From Bacteroidota bacterium (lineage in GTDB: Bacteria; Bacteroidota; Bacteroidia; Bacteroidales; Lentimicrobiaceae): 64,000 bases of DNA. The position numbers were made by a program, and so were the translations under genes. Of the stretch, positions 29,739 to 39,300 are shown one piece after another (within the stretch, counting starts at the first letter, position 1; each line of letters begins with the position of its first letter). The notes beneath the pieces are model-generated. The model made no database searches. It was not told the DNA's origin and worked only from the letters and a program-made list of their open reading frames with translations. The DNA is taken from the NCBI GenBank assembly GCA_009773455.1, contig WSXU01000014.1:1-64000 (forward strand), in the 5' to 3' direction.

Positions 29739-30461
29739 TTATCCCTTTGAGAGCAGGTCATTGATCACCCCTGAAGCGCAAAAACACCCAAAGATGGCTG
29801 GCATATATGAGATGGTTCCAACAGTCGATTTCTTGTTGAATTCACCCTCTGAAAGCATCACCGCTGTCCGCGAAACCTCCTCCGGTGAGTATACTGCTTT
29901 AAAGCCTTTCCATATGCCCAGTTTATGAAGTCTTTTGCGCATGTAATAGGCCAGTTTACAGTTGTTTGTTTCTGAGATGTCCACAATTCTGACCTGCATC
30001 GGGTCAAGCTTACCACCAGCCCCCATTGAACTGATCAGCGGCATTCCCAGTCTGAGGGTATGGTAGATGAAATATACTTTGGGCGAAAGGGTGTCGATGG
30101 CATCCACCACATAGTCATAACCGGCTTCCAGGATCTGAATCATCCTTTCATCCTTGATGTATTCATCGATTGAGGTTAGTTTCAGGTCAGGATTGATATC
30201 CAGCAAACGTTCAGACATCACTGCAGCTTTCCGCTTTCCGGTTGTACTGATCAGGGCAGGAAGCTGCCTGTTTCGGTTCGATGGGTGAATACTGTCGCCA
30301 TCAACTATGGTGATGCTTCCGACACCAGCCCTTACCAGCTGCTCAGCAGCATAAGCGCCTACACCACCCAGACCGGCAACCAGAACATGCGCTCTGCTGA
30401 GCTTTCTCAGTTTCTCATCATCAAGCAGCAATCGGGTGCGGGCCTGCCAGTCATCAGCCAT
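29739..30461 (-). CDS. tcdA: tRNA threonylcarbamoyladenosine dehydratase
   Basis: TcdA (formerly CsdL/YgdL) is a ThiF/E1-like enzyme that cyclises N6-threonylcarbamoyladenosine at position 37 of ANN-decoding tRNAs, using ATP. The 240-residue protein has the nucleotide-binding GLGGVGAYAAEQLVRAGVG motif (near residues 30-48), the DGDSIHPSNRNRQ segment with the conserved Asp, Asn and Arg, and the DAIDTLSPKVYFI motif. The C-terminal half has the SYMPAIFGCFCAS segment typical of the family. It stands alone between a terminator and an unrelated plus-strand gene. Confidence 0.93.
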   Translation of the reverse strand: MADDWQARTRLLLDDEKLRKLSRAHVLVAGLGGVGAYAAEQLVRAGVGSITIVDGDSIHPSNRNRQLPALISTTGKRKAAVMSERLLDINPDLKLTSIDEYIKDERMIQILEAGYDYVVDAIDTLSPKVYFIYHTLRLGMPLISSMGAGGKLDPMQVRIVDISETNNCKLAYYMRKRLHKLGIWKGFKAVYSPEEVSRTAVMLSEGEFNKKSTVGTISYMPAIFGCFCASGVINDLLSKG

Positions 30462-30698
30462 TCTTTATCTTTTAAGGCTCCAAAGGTAAAAAAGATAAGT
30501 TTGGGTTTTAAATCCAGGCACAAACATGAACCATACCGCCCAGTCGGTCATAAATTGGGGATACTTATCCCATTTTAATCAGGTTTACCATGCTATGGCT
30601 GATGTGCCGTGGCAACCTTTAGTTCTGTATCATGAACTTATATAACCTGCCATGCAACTTTTTCAGAATATTCCCGTCTGAATTTCTAAACATAAAAA

Positions 30699-31097
30699 AT
30701 GAAAACACTGGTATCTGTCATTTTTCTGTCCATTGGCCTGACCCTTCTGTCTTGTGAAAAAGAAAAAAACACTTACGGCCCCCTGCCCGGAGAGTTTACA
30801 GGCTGCTGGATCAATCCGCAATACAACGATTCCACCGTTGTTTATGAACGTGCTGCTGAATTTAATAATGGTCCGGGTATTATTTTCAGGGAAGATAACA
30901 GCCTGGTTGAGCGCAAAAACTCCGGCTTTTGCGGAACGCCGCCGGTTACCTATGCCGATTATGATGGCTCCTATTCAGTGAATGATTCAATTATCTCTGT
31001 TTCAGTAGGATACTGGGGCGGAACAACGGAGTATAATCTTGAACTGGTTGCCGTTGATGCGGAACATCTGACGGTTAAATGGTTATACAATAATTAG
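30699..31097 (+). CDS. Predicted small lipoprotein
   Basis: A 132-residue protein of unknown function with a lipoprotein signal (LSIGLTLLSC, cysteine at about residue 19). The mature part is small, beta-rich and polar, with SYSVNDSIISVSVGYWGG and a C-terminal LTVKWLYNN. It looks like the single-domain envelope lipoproteins common in Bacteroidota, possibly a lipocalin-like strand set, but I do not recognise the family. Its neighbours are unrelated and on the opposite strand. Confidence 0.7.
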   Translation: MKTLVSVIFLSIGLTLLSCEKEKNTYGPLPGEFTGCWINPQYNDSTVVYERAAEFNNGPGIIFREDNSLVERKNSGFCGTPPVTYADYDGSYSVNDSIISVSVGYWGGTTEYNLELVAVDAEHLTVKWLYNN

Positions 31098-31220
31098 TAA
31101 CACTCTCCTTAGCTCTTTTTTTCAATACAGAATCTGATGCCTGCTGTGATAGGCTAATCGGGAGTCTGTCCCGGTAATTTACCCGCTCAGGGTGTCGAAC
31201 CTTTATGATATTTACTTTGA

Positions 31221-31259
31221 AAAAAATAAAAAACCCGCGTCAGTTTGTATGACGCGGGT
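31221..31259 (-). terminator. Rho-independent terminator after the PNGase F-like gene
   Basis: ACCCGCGTCA and TGACGCGGGT form a perfect 10-bp stem with a 7-base loop. On the minus strand it is followed by TTTTTATTTTTT, so it ends transcription of the gene whose stop is at 31320. Confidence 0.9.
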
Positions 31260-31319
31260 GACTTGATTGTGACTGAGATTCCTGATGATATGGATTCTAT
31301 AAAAATCCGGAATACACAG

Positions 31320-33830
31320 TTATTTTACAATAATCTTTCTCATCTCTGTCCATTCCGGTGTTGTGACCCTGAGGTAGTAGAGTCCCCGGGCATGACCTGA
31401 GAGATTAATGGTTGTATTCTGACCATTCCAGCTGAAATGCTGAACCGGATGACTCATATTATCAAGGATCATGATTTCGGCATTCCGGATGTTGCTGTTC
31501 GTATTAACAGAAATCTCAAAAACACCGGATGAAGGATTGGGGAATACGTTAAGTAGCGTTGATACAGGCATAGTCTCCTTGTTTCCGACAATGATAAACG
31601 GACTTTCTGAAAAAGAAACCAGGTTACAGGCCACATCCAGCACCGGGTTGAATCCATCGTTACAGTCATCGCAGGTTACCCCGGTAATACAATCCGGGTG
31701 GTTCGGATGACACTGGTCAACATATTGCTCGAAAAAGGTATATCCCAGAGAGATATCGTCCAGGTTTACATATTCGTTCAGGCTGAAGTCGAACCACTGT
31801 GCGATTGATCCGGGGCACCATCCTGCCCGGTCGTAGAACCAGGTTCCATTCTGTGGCTGACAGGCATCGGGGTTGGGGTTACAGTCGACCCAGTTGTGCT
31901 GCGAATACTTCTTTACTCCATTAACATAAATATCATGGGTGGCATCATAAAATTCAGCAGCGTTGTTGCTGTTCAGGTCGCCCCAGCCATGACCGGTAGA
32001 TACCAGCTTCAGTTTCGAAGCCATAGTATTCTCCGGGAAGGTGTAACCGGCATCGGGCACCGGCTGCAGGTTGGCATAGTCACCAAACGGGAAAATCTCA
32101 CGCCAGATCTGCTTAACATTGCTGTAGGGATACGCAGGTGTTCCAGCCATATAGTCAAGGGTGAGGTCATACAGAAAGCCGTTGTCGAGTGTAGGACAGG
32201 TTGCCCTGAAGGCAGTCTTGCCCTGAAGGATTGACATATAGTCGGTCAGGTCGATGGTGTGCGAACAAGCAACGCCGTAAGGGGTAATGTAACGGATGAT
32301 CTCAACCCAGTTGCCTTCCTTGTCTTTGGCTTCGACGTATGCCACACGGTCCCATTCGCCACATCCTCCTGCCGGACAGTGAACATTCAGCGTACCGATG
32401 ATCTGATCGTATGCGCCCAGGAAGGAGGGAAGTTCAGCCTCTACTGTAGCAGTGTAAGAGTTGGGGTTAAGCCAGACATTGCTGAATGCAACAGCAGTAT
32501 TGTCGGATGATTCAGGTATGATGTTCACACTCATCGACACTGTCTTAACTGCCCCGAAGTTATTGGCTGAAAGAATCTCAATGGTATAGGTGCCATATGC
32601 CGGAGGGGTCCACCATCCGGTAAAATGGCCGTTCCAGAAGTTCTGGGCATCAATGGTTGTTCCGTTGATCCTGAATTTCACCCAGGCGACTGAGAACAAC
32701 TCCGGATACGTTATGGTAGATATAGCAGCGAGTTGAATCTGCGAAAGCGAAGGCACCGAAACATCCCCGGGTAGCGGGTTCCGTGCTTCTATTTCAGGAA
32801 CATGAAGCTGGGGGTCGAGCACATTAAAGCGCTGGATTACCGGTTCGGCCGGATCAAAAGTTCCATTGCCGGGCTGTGTGGCTTCTACCTCAACCAGACC
32901 CGGAACACCAGTCAGGGTGATTGTATTTCCATTGACGGTGGCAGGGCCTGACAGGATTGTAAAAACCACCGGTAGGCCTGAGGTTGCTGATGCTTCAAGG
33001 GCAAAAGGCGGATCATTGATCAGTTTATTCGGTATCGGAAGGAAAGAGATGGCCTGATATGTTGGATCGAGGGTGCCATTAAAGTTCGAGGTTTCACCCG
33101 ACATGGTAAAGTTGATCAGGTCGCCGTCACGAGCTGGTGAATCCACCTCTGAAATCAGTTTGGTGATGGAAGTATTGTTGCCACCCGGAACGCCCTGGTT
33201 GTGTTTGTAGTACAATTCGAGGCTTGCTTCATTGCCTTCCAGCTCATTGTCCATCATGTCCTGAATCTCAGTCTGGGTAAGGGCTTTCGACCAGACTGAA
33301 ACCTCATCGGTACGACCGCACCAGTAGAAATCGAGCGAACCTAAAATGCTGCGTCCGATGGTAAAAGGTATATCGATGGCGGTGAAGCTACCAGTTGCGT
33401 TTTTGCTTCCTTTCAGAATGCCGTTCACATACAGTTTCACGGCAGTACCATCGTAAATCCAGGCGAAGTGCTGCCATATCTGAGGGATCACGGTGTTGGC
33501 AGGAGCGACATACTCATAAAGGGTTCCTGCTGAGTTCTGGAAACGGCATTCAACAGTACCGTTGTTCAGCTGAATCATATAAAAGCCCTGTGAAGAACCT
33601 CTGAAGCTCATCAATGCCTGTCCGTAACCCAGCTGATCACAGTAAAACCAACCGGCCATGGAAAAGCCAGGTTTGTTGGCTATGTATTGCGATCCGTTCT
33701 CAAGGTAAACATGATTGCGGTTGGTACAGTCATAATGCAGGTATTGGTTTGTCTGTGCGCTGAGCTGAACTACTGCGGATAACAGTGTTGCAGAAACCAG
33801 CAGCATGAATCTGGCGTAAGTGTTTTTCAT
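31320..33830 (-). CDS. PNGase F-like peptide N-glycosidase with LamG domain and T9SS sorting signal
   Basis: This 836-residue secreted protein probably removes N-linked glycans from glycoproteins. It has a signal peptide (about 1-25), a concanavalin A-like LamG domain (about 28-200), an Ig-like spacer (about 260-440), a peptide-N-glycosidase F region (about 445-750), and a T9SS sorting domain (VFPNPSSGVFEISV onward). From memory, three segments match flavobacterial PNGase F: CGEWDR, GTPAYPYS and DRAGWCPG. The catalytic aspartate (Asp60 of PNGase F) corresponds to Asp494 and Glu206 to Glu626. Glu118 is not obviously kept; Cys545 sits there in an ungapped alignment. The 70-odd extra residues before the sorting domain are cysteine-rich. 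A strong terminator follows. The LamG fusion is unusual for this enzyme group. Confidence 0.8.
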   Translation of the reverse strand: MKNTYARFMLLVSATLLSAVVQLSAQTNQYLHYDCTNRNHVYLENGSQYIANKPGFSMAGWFYCDQLGYGQALMSFRGSSQGFYMIQLNNGTVECRFQNSAGTLYEYVAPANTVIPQIWQHFAWIYDGTAVKLYVNGILKGSKNATGSFTAIDIPFTIGRSILGSLDFYWCGRTDEVSVWSKALTQTEIQDMMDNELEGNEASLELYYKHNQGVPGGNNTSITKLISEVDSPARDGDLINFTMSGETSNFNGTLDPTYQAISFLPIPNKLINDPPFALEASATSGLPVVFTILSGPATVNGNTITLTGVPGLVEVEATQPGNGTFDPAEPVIQRFNVLDPQLHVPEIEARNPLPGDVSVPSLSQIQLAAISTITYPELFSVAWVKFRINGTTIDAQNFWNGHFTGWWTPPAYGTYTIEILSANNFGAVKTVSMSVNIIPESSDNTAVAFSNVWLNPNSYTATVEAELPSFLGAYDQIIGTLNVHCPAGGCGEWDRVAYVEAKDKEGNWVEIIRYITPYGVACSHTIDLTDYMSILQGKTAFRATCPTLDNGFLYDLTLDYMAGTPAYPYSNVKQIWREIFPFGDYANLQPVPDAGYTFPENTMASKLKLVSTGHGWGDLNSNNAAEFYDATHDIYVNGVKKYSQHNWVDCNPNPDACQPQNGTWFYDRAGWCPGSIAQWFDFSLNEYVNLDDISLGYTFFEQYVDQCHPNHPDCITGVTCDDCNDGFNPVLDVACNLVSFSESPFIIVGNKETMPVSTLLNVFPNPSSGVFEISVNTNSNIRNAEIMILDNMSHPVQHFSWNGQNTTINLSGHARGLYYLRVTTPEWTEMRKIIVK

Positions 33831-33840
33831 ATTTCGGGTT

Positions 33841-34362
33841 TTGGTTTGTGATTATTTTTAAACAAAATTTTAAATCTCACGCAAACCTGCCCGCCGGCAG
33901 GCGGGGACGCGGAGACGCAAAGATTTCTTTATTCTGGATTCCAAATGAACGTTTTGTCCCTACGGGACTTCAAATGATTTAAATCGTTCGTTCTTCTGCC
34001 AATATTTCGTCCCTACGGGACTTCAATTGGTTTTATTCGTTCGTTCTTCTTCATTGGTTTTGATTATCTTTTTTGCCATAATGTCGTCCCTACGGGATTT
34101 CAAAAGTCTGTTGGCAGTTGGCAGTATGCTGTAAGCAGCCTTGCCTGACTGTATGCATGTTGGCAAAAAAAATAGCAAGCGTTTATCATTCCAAAATCGT
34201 AAATCGTAAACCCTGACTGCCGTTTTACCCGCCAAAGGCGGGCAGGCCGTAAACCGTAAACCGTAAATCGTAAATCGTTAATTCTTTATTCGTCATTCCC
34301 CGCCTACGCTGCGCTTCTGCGGGGCAGGCATCATTTGTCATTCGTAATTCGTAATTAATACT
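33841..34362. repeat. 522-base repeat-rich intergenic region
   Basis: It contains three GTCCCTACGGGA(C/T) palindromes (33956-33968, 34009-34021, 34086-34098) spaced 53 and 77 bases apart, each followed by TTCAA. It also has a second copy of the 39-base segment seen at 7758 (34205-34243) and GTAAACCGTAAA/GTAAATCGTAAAT iterations. No gene is supported. Confidence 0.75.
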
Positions 34363-35979
34363 TCACTTCATCCACCACATCTTCACCGTCGGATCATCAC
34401 CGCCTTGCCGCTGTTGAGCCGCATTCATATTGACCGAGTTGTACTGGATTTCTGAAGGTGGATAAGGCATCCTGAAATGAGCGATTGGCCCGCCTTCCCT
34501 TGGTGTCATCCCGGTTCGCCTTGCTTCCGCGTAGGCTTCCCAGGGTTGCCTGAAAGCATCAATCCATCGCTGGGTATAGATGAATGCCAGTTTTTCTTCA
34601 TCGGAGGTTGCATTCCACGATCCAAAGCGCATCAACACCGAAGCAGATCCCAGGTTACCCGGAATGGTGATTTTGTCGCCGAATCTCACTCCTGAGATCG
34701 GTAATCGCAGCCTTTCCGAAAGTTCCATCCACCATTCAACCGAAGCGTTGATGCCGTTCATGTATTCGATGTCGGCCTGGTCGGGATCAACCGGAACTCC
34801 GATACCCCTGAGATACGCTTCCGCAAGGATGAAGTGCACTTCTGCACCGGTCATCAGGATGATCGGCATGTTGTTTTCATCACCGATCAGGAAGAAGTTA
34901 AACGGGGAATAATTCACATTGTTCTTGATGTGGTAATTGCCGATGTCATCACGGTGACTGCCATAGGGTATGCCCTGGGCAGACGGGGTTCCTGCTTCGG
35001 GAATCTGCGGAAACGGAACCCACTGCTCGTTCTGATCACCCTCAAAAAAGATGTATGCCCTCGGATCGAATATGCCGCCACCGGCCGGGTCATCATCCTC
35101 CGAAAACTGATGCCAGATGTTGGAACCCATCCGCAGTCCGTTATGCTCACGGAATGACCAGCTGACACTGCTGTTGGTGATGGAATTGGCTGCCGGCCAG
35201 ATGCAGGCGGATTCCAGGACAGCCGTGATGAAATCATAACCAAGCAGGATGGGTTGCTGGTTGATAACAATGTCACCGATGATGCCGGAGGCCAGTTCAG
35301 GTTCTTTTTCCGACATCCGCATGGCATATCGCAGGCGTAGTGAATTGGCAAATTTCCGCCATATGCCTAGGTCACCATTGAATAACTTGTCGAATTTTGC
35401 AAAGGTGGTGTAAGGCTCTGCACTGGCTGCAGTATCGTTAATGCTGGTGGCCGCCCATTCCAGGTCGCTGAGGAGTGAAAGGTAGATGTCGCGCTGTGTA
35501 TCGTATACGGGATAGAGTTTTGTTAGGTCCTGGTAGCCGTATCCGGCTTCTGAATAAGGAATATCGCCGAAAATATCGGTCAGCTTGAATGTTTTGTATG
35601 CCTTTACAATTGTCAGCATGGCTTTCATATTGGTCACTGCTGCAGATGGTGTGTAGGTGGCAAATTTCTGTTCCAGTTTCCTGACCGAAGGCAATGTTTT
35701 GTAATAATTCGCCCACATGTCTTCGGTGCCGATGGTGTAATTGCCCCAGGCTGCTTTGGTCAGAGCCGCCTGCTGGGTTTGCGCATACAGGATCTCATTG
35801 TTGATGTAGAACTGCTCGTTACCGGTAAGCATTAGCGATTGAATGATGCCATTGAACAGGGATCCGTCGGTGGCATTGGTAAAACCCTGTGGATTGGTGT
35901 CTATTTCCTCGAAATCCTTGCGGCAGGAGGTGAACAGCGCTATGCCGATCAGTAGGATGGGTATGAGTTTTATTTTCAT
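34363..35979 (-). CDS. SusD/RagB-family outer-membrane lipoprotein (SusD-like_2)
   Basis: A surface-exposed nutrient-binding lipoprotein that caps a SusC-type TonB-dependent transporter. From the ATG at 35979 it has a lipoprotein signal ending in LFTSC and then the SusD-like_2 form of the tetratricopeptide fold (DTNPQGFTN near the start, ILYAQTQQAALT, then a C-terminal FIYTQRWIDAFRQPWEAYAEARRTG, read in parts). An earlier ATG at 36048 would put 23 polar residues before the signal peptide, so I rejected it. The product has about 538 residues. It lies downstream of the susC gene on the same strand, but about 390 bases of direct repeat separate them. The ligand is unknown; peptides or glycans are both possible. 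Confidence 0.92.
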   Translation of the reverse strand: MKIKLIPILLIGIALFTSCRKDFEEIDTNPQGFTNATDGSLFNGIIQSLMLTGNEQFYINNEILYAQTQQAALTKAAWGNYTIGTEDMWANYYKTLPSVRKLEQKFATYTPSAAVTNMKAMLTIVKAYKTFKLTDIFGDIPYSEAGYGYQDLTKLYPVYDTQRDIYLSLLSDLEWAATSINDTAASAEPYTTFAKFDKLFNGDLGIWRKFANSLRLRYAMRMSEKEPELASGIIGDIVINQQPILLGYDFITAVLESACIWPAANSITNSSVSWSFREHNGLRMGSNIWHQFSEDDDPAGGGIFDPRAYIFFEGDQNEQWVPFPQIPEAGTPSAQGIPYGSHRDDIGNYHIKNNVNYSPFNFFLIGDENNMPIILMTGAEVHFILAEAYLRGIGVPVDPDQADIEYMNGINASVEWWMELSERLRLPISGVRFGDKITIPGNLGSASVLMRFGSWNATSDEEKLAFIYTQRWIDAFRQPWEAYAEARRTGMTPREGGPIAHFRMPYPPSEIQYNSVNMNAAQQRQGGDDPTVKMWWMK

Positions 35980-36075
35980 TGTTTTCGTTTTCTGAATTCT
36001 GGTCTTGTTATTTTTTTGCCACAAAGCCACAAAGTCACTAAGTTTCACAAAGTATTTTTTACCCTTCTATCCTAA

Positions 36076-36200
36076 GGACATCTCCCTTTTTAAAAGGGGA
36101 GAACCTACTAAGTTGTTTTGGAATAAATAGATTCTTAAGCAATTCATTAAAATTATTTTTTGGTGAATCTTCGTGTCCTGGTGACTTGGTGGCAAAAAGT
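36076..36200. repeat. Direct repeat copy 1 between susC and susD (125 bp)
   Basis: This copy begins GGACATCTCCC, has a CTCCC/GGGGAG hairpin near its left end, and ends TTGGTGGCAAAAAGT. It is closely similar to 36242-36366, with the same length, offset by 166 bases. Confidence 0.85.
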
Positions 36201-36241
36201 ATGTTGAGCATACCCCTCTGTTCCCGATAGCTATCGGGATC

Positions 36242-36366
36242 GGACATCTCCCCTTTGAAAAGGGGAGAACCTTCTGAACGGGTTCGGGAAAAATTGATAC
36301 TTAAACAATGCATTAAAATTATATTTTGGTGAATCTTAGTGTCCTAGTGCTTTGGTGGCAAAAAGT
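36242..36366. repeat. Direct repeat copy 2, abutting the susC stop (125 bp)
   Basis: This is the second copy of the 36076-36200 repeat. It ends one base before the susC stop codon. Between the copies lies the palindrome CCCGATAGCTATCGGG (36223-36238), whose relative TTCCGATAGCTATCGGAA recurs at 42901-42918. Its GGTGGCAAA end resembles the GCCACCAAAGCACTAA segment near 41590. Confidence 0.85.
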
Positions 36367-36367
36367 C

Positions 36368-39300
36368 TTAAAATGTTGCACTGGCTCCAAAGGTAAATGA
36401 ACGTGTTCCGGGGAACGAGGCCCATTCAAACCCCTGGGCATTGCCCGATCCCATGATGCCTTCCGGATTGATTTTGTCGGGCAGCGTGGTGTAGATGTAA
36501 AACAGGTCACGACCTACCACTGAGAGCGTCAGGCTCTGGAATACCTTTACCCTTTTGAGTACCGATGTGGGCAGTGAGTAACTCAGCGATATCTCGCGCA
36601 TCTTGACCCAGGTATTTTCAAGGATACCCGGGGTGGAAACAAATTTCCCCCAGCCACCGGCATTGGGCAGATATTTGTAATAGTAGTGCACCACCTTATC
36701 ATTGGGTGTACCATCTTCGTAAACGCCTTCAAGGATTACCCCGACATTCCGGGTAACACCGTCGGGATCGGTATAGGGAAGGCCTCCGCCATCGCGTTCG
36801 AGCAGGGTAGAAGGACTCTGCCCCGTCTGCAGCCCGATCACATACGATCCGCAGTAAATATCGCCGCCCCATTTGGTATCCACCAGGGCGCTGAGTCTGA
36901 AATTCTTGTAAACCAGTTCCGTATTGAAAGCCCCTGTAAAATCAGGCGATGCATTGCCGATGGGAACCCTTGTATCGGTGATTTTGTAATGCGTTCCGGA
37001 ATCATCCAGGATGCGGTTACCATGGACATCGTAAACATAATCGTAACCGGTAATGGTTCCGTATTCATCGCCTTCATACAGGTCCATCGCCGGCCCGTTC
37101 AGCCCCCAGATATCGGCCAGGTGATAGGAATCGGAATAACCACCCAGACTGATGATGTAGTTACGGTTGCGTGCGAAATTCAGGCCGGCTTTTACAATGA
37201 AGTTGCCCTTTTGCACGGGTACGGTGTTGATGATGAACTCAAATCCTTTGTTCGACAACTCGCCCTTGTTGATGGTCAGATTGTATGCGCCCGAACTGAC
37301 CGGCACCGGAAGGTCGAGGATCTGATCGTAGGAATGTTTGTAATACACGGTAAAGTCAACATCGATGCGGTTCTCGAAAAACCCGAGGTTGAACCCTCCT
37401 TCGTAACCGGTTACAAATTGCGGACTCAGTGCAATCGGGGGAATGGTATCCGGTAAACTCGTTGCCTGCTGTCCACCGAACATGTTTGACTTATAATAGA
37501 AATTCTTCTGATAGGCCGCGGCACTGTTGGCCGTCTGTGCATAACCTCCCCTGATCTTTACAAAATTCAGCCAGGGGATTTTCTCCTGTATCTTAAAGGC
37601 TTCACTGGCAATAAAGCTGACCGATGCCGAAGGATACAGGTAGGAGTTATTGTCTTTTGGCAGGGTCGACGACCAGTCGTTTCTGGCGGTGAGTTCCACA
37701 AAAAGGTATTCTTTGAACGACAGGTTGAGAAACGAATAGGCTGAATTTGTCCGTTGCCTGCGCTGGTATTCGCCCGGGATCAGCGATGAGCCCGGATCGC
37801 CGATGTCGGGGTTCTCCACAGAGGTGGTGCCATCGTCGTTGAGCTTGAAGATGTAATCGGTGATATTGGAAAAAGTGTACATGTTGGGATAGTACCAGGT
37901 GCCTGAAGCGCCCGAAATGCTGTATTCGCTGTAGTCCCAGCGGCTGGCACCCAGAGAGAACCTAACCCCGACAGGCGAATTGAAGATGTTCCTCTTTGAA
38001 GCCGTCACCAGCACATCCATATTGTCGTTTGTGTTTTTACCGAGGCTGTTGCTGTATCCGCCTCCTGTCTTACCTTCAAAATCGATGGGTTTGTTTTTCG
38101 AGGTAAACTGCTCCACGCTGTATTCGCGGCTGATTCTTCCGGTGGCATTTAGCCAGGGGGTGATGTCATACATCAGGGCAACGGAACCGGTGTATTTATC
38201 GCGGTCCTGCCAGGTGTTGTTGTTGTAATAGTTCCACCAGAGATAATCATCCACATCCCGGAAAGGGTATTCATCGAGCTGATTGCGGGAACCATCTGCC
38301 AATTGGTAAGTTGCCCGGTCGATGCCCTGATAGGAGCGGGGCCAGGAGTAAAGAAACCCCTTGCTGAACGAATTACCATCCTCACCGATCATGGGACTGT
38401 TTTTGCGTTTGAATTTCACGTAAGAAAGGGTGGCATCGGCTTTCAGTTTTTCGGAGATCTTGATGTTCGTACCGAAATTCACCGTTGTGCGGGTGTAGTT
38501 GCTGTTGTAGATGATGGGTGTATGGTCCTGGTTGGTGAATGACATGCGGATGGTGCCCTTGTCGTTACCTCCCTGCACCGAAACATTGTGCGTTTGGGTG
38601 ATGCCGTCGCGGAAAGCCATCTTCAGGTTATCGGGCTGTGGCGAGTAGTTGCGCATTTCGCCATCCCACCAGAGAATTTCCTGACCGAGCATTTCCGGTC
38701 CCCAGGAAACGGCCGAGCCATAGTAGCCAAACTCTTTGGCGGTGTTTGAAGTATTGCCTTCCTGATCGAGAATTAGATTGTCGTTGCCGTAGATTCCCGG
38801 ATATTGCAGTATGCCGTTGGTGTCGGCATGCAGAACGGTTTCGCTGAAGGAGATGGGGCCGCCATGCCCGTATTTGTTCTGAACATCACGGTAGCGGTAA
38901 GGGTGGCTTATTTTAACATTGTAGTTGTAGGTGACGCCCAGGCCGCTTTGTTTCTTGCCCCGTTTGGTGGTGATCAGGATCACCCCGTTGGCACCACGTT
39001 CACCATAGAGCGCCGAAGCGGCCCCGCCTTTCAGTACGCTGTAATCTTCAATGTCGTAAGGGTTAATATCGGCAATGCCGTTGCCCCAGTCCACGCCGCG
39101 ACCCACGCTTTCGATGCCGGCCTGATTGTCCATGGGTACATTATCGACAACGATCAGCGGCTGGTTGTTGCGCGAAAGGTTGTTGTTGCCACGGATCACG
39201 ATGCGGGTGGAGCCGCCTTCCACACCATCACCCTGCGATATCTGCACCCCGGCGCTTCGCCCCGACAAAGCACTCAATACGTTGCCTGAATTTGCCCGGG

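Noticed and set aside
33956-34098. Three evenly repeated palindromes, briefly considered as a CRISPR array
   Set aside because: The spacing is 53 and 77 bases, there are only three copies, the units are palindromic and no cas gene is present.
34023-34235. A 70-codon minus-strand frame in the repeat-rich gap
   Set aside because: It is made of palindromic repeats and shows no protein-like composition.
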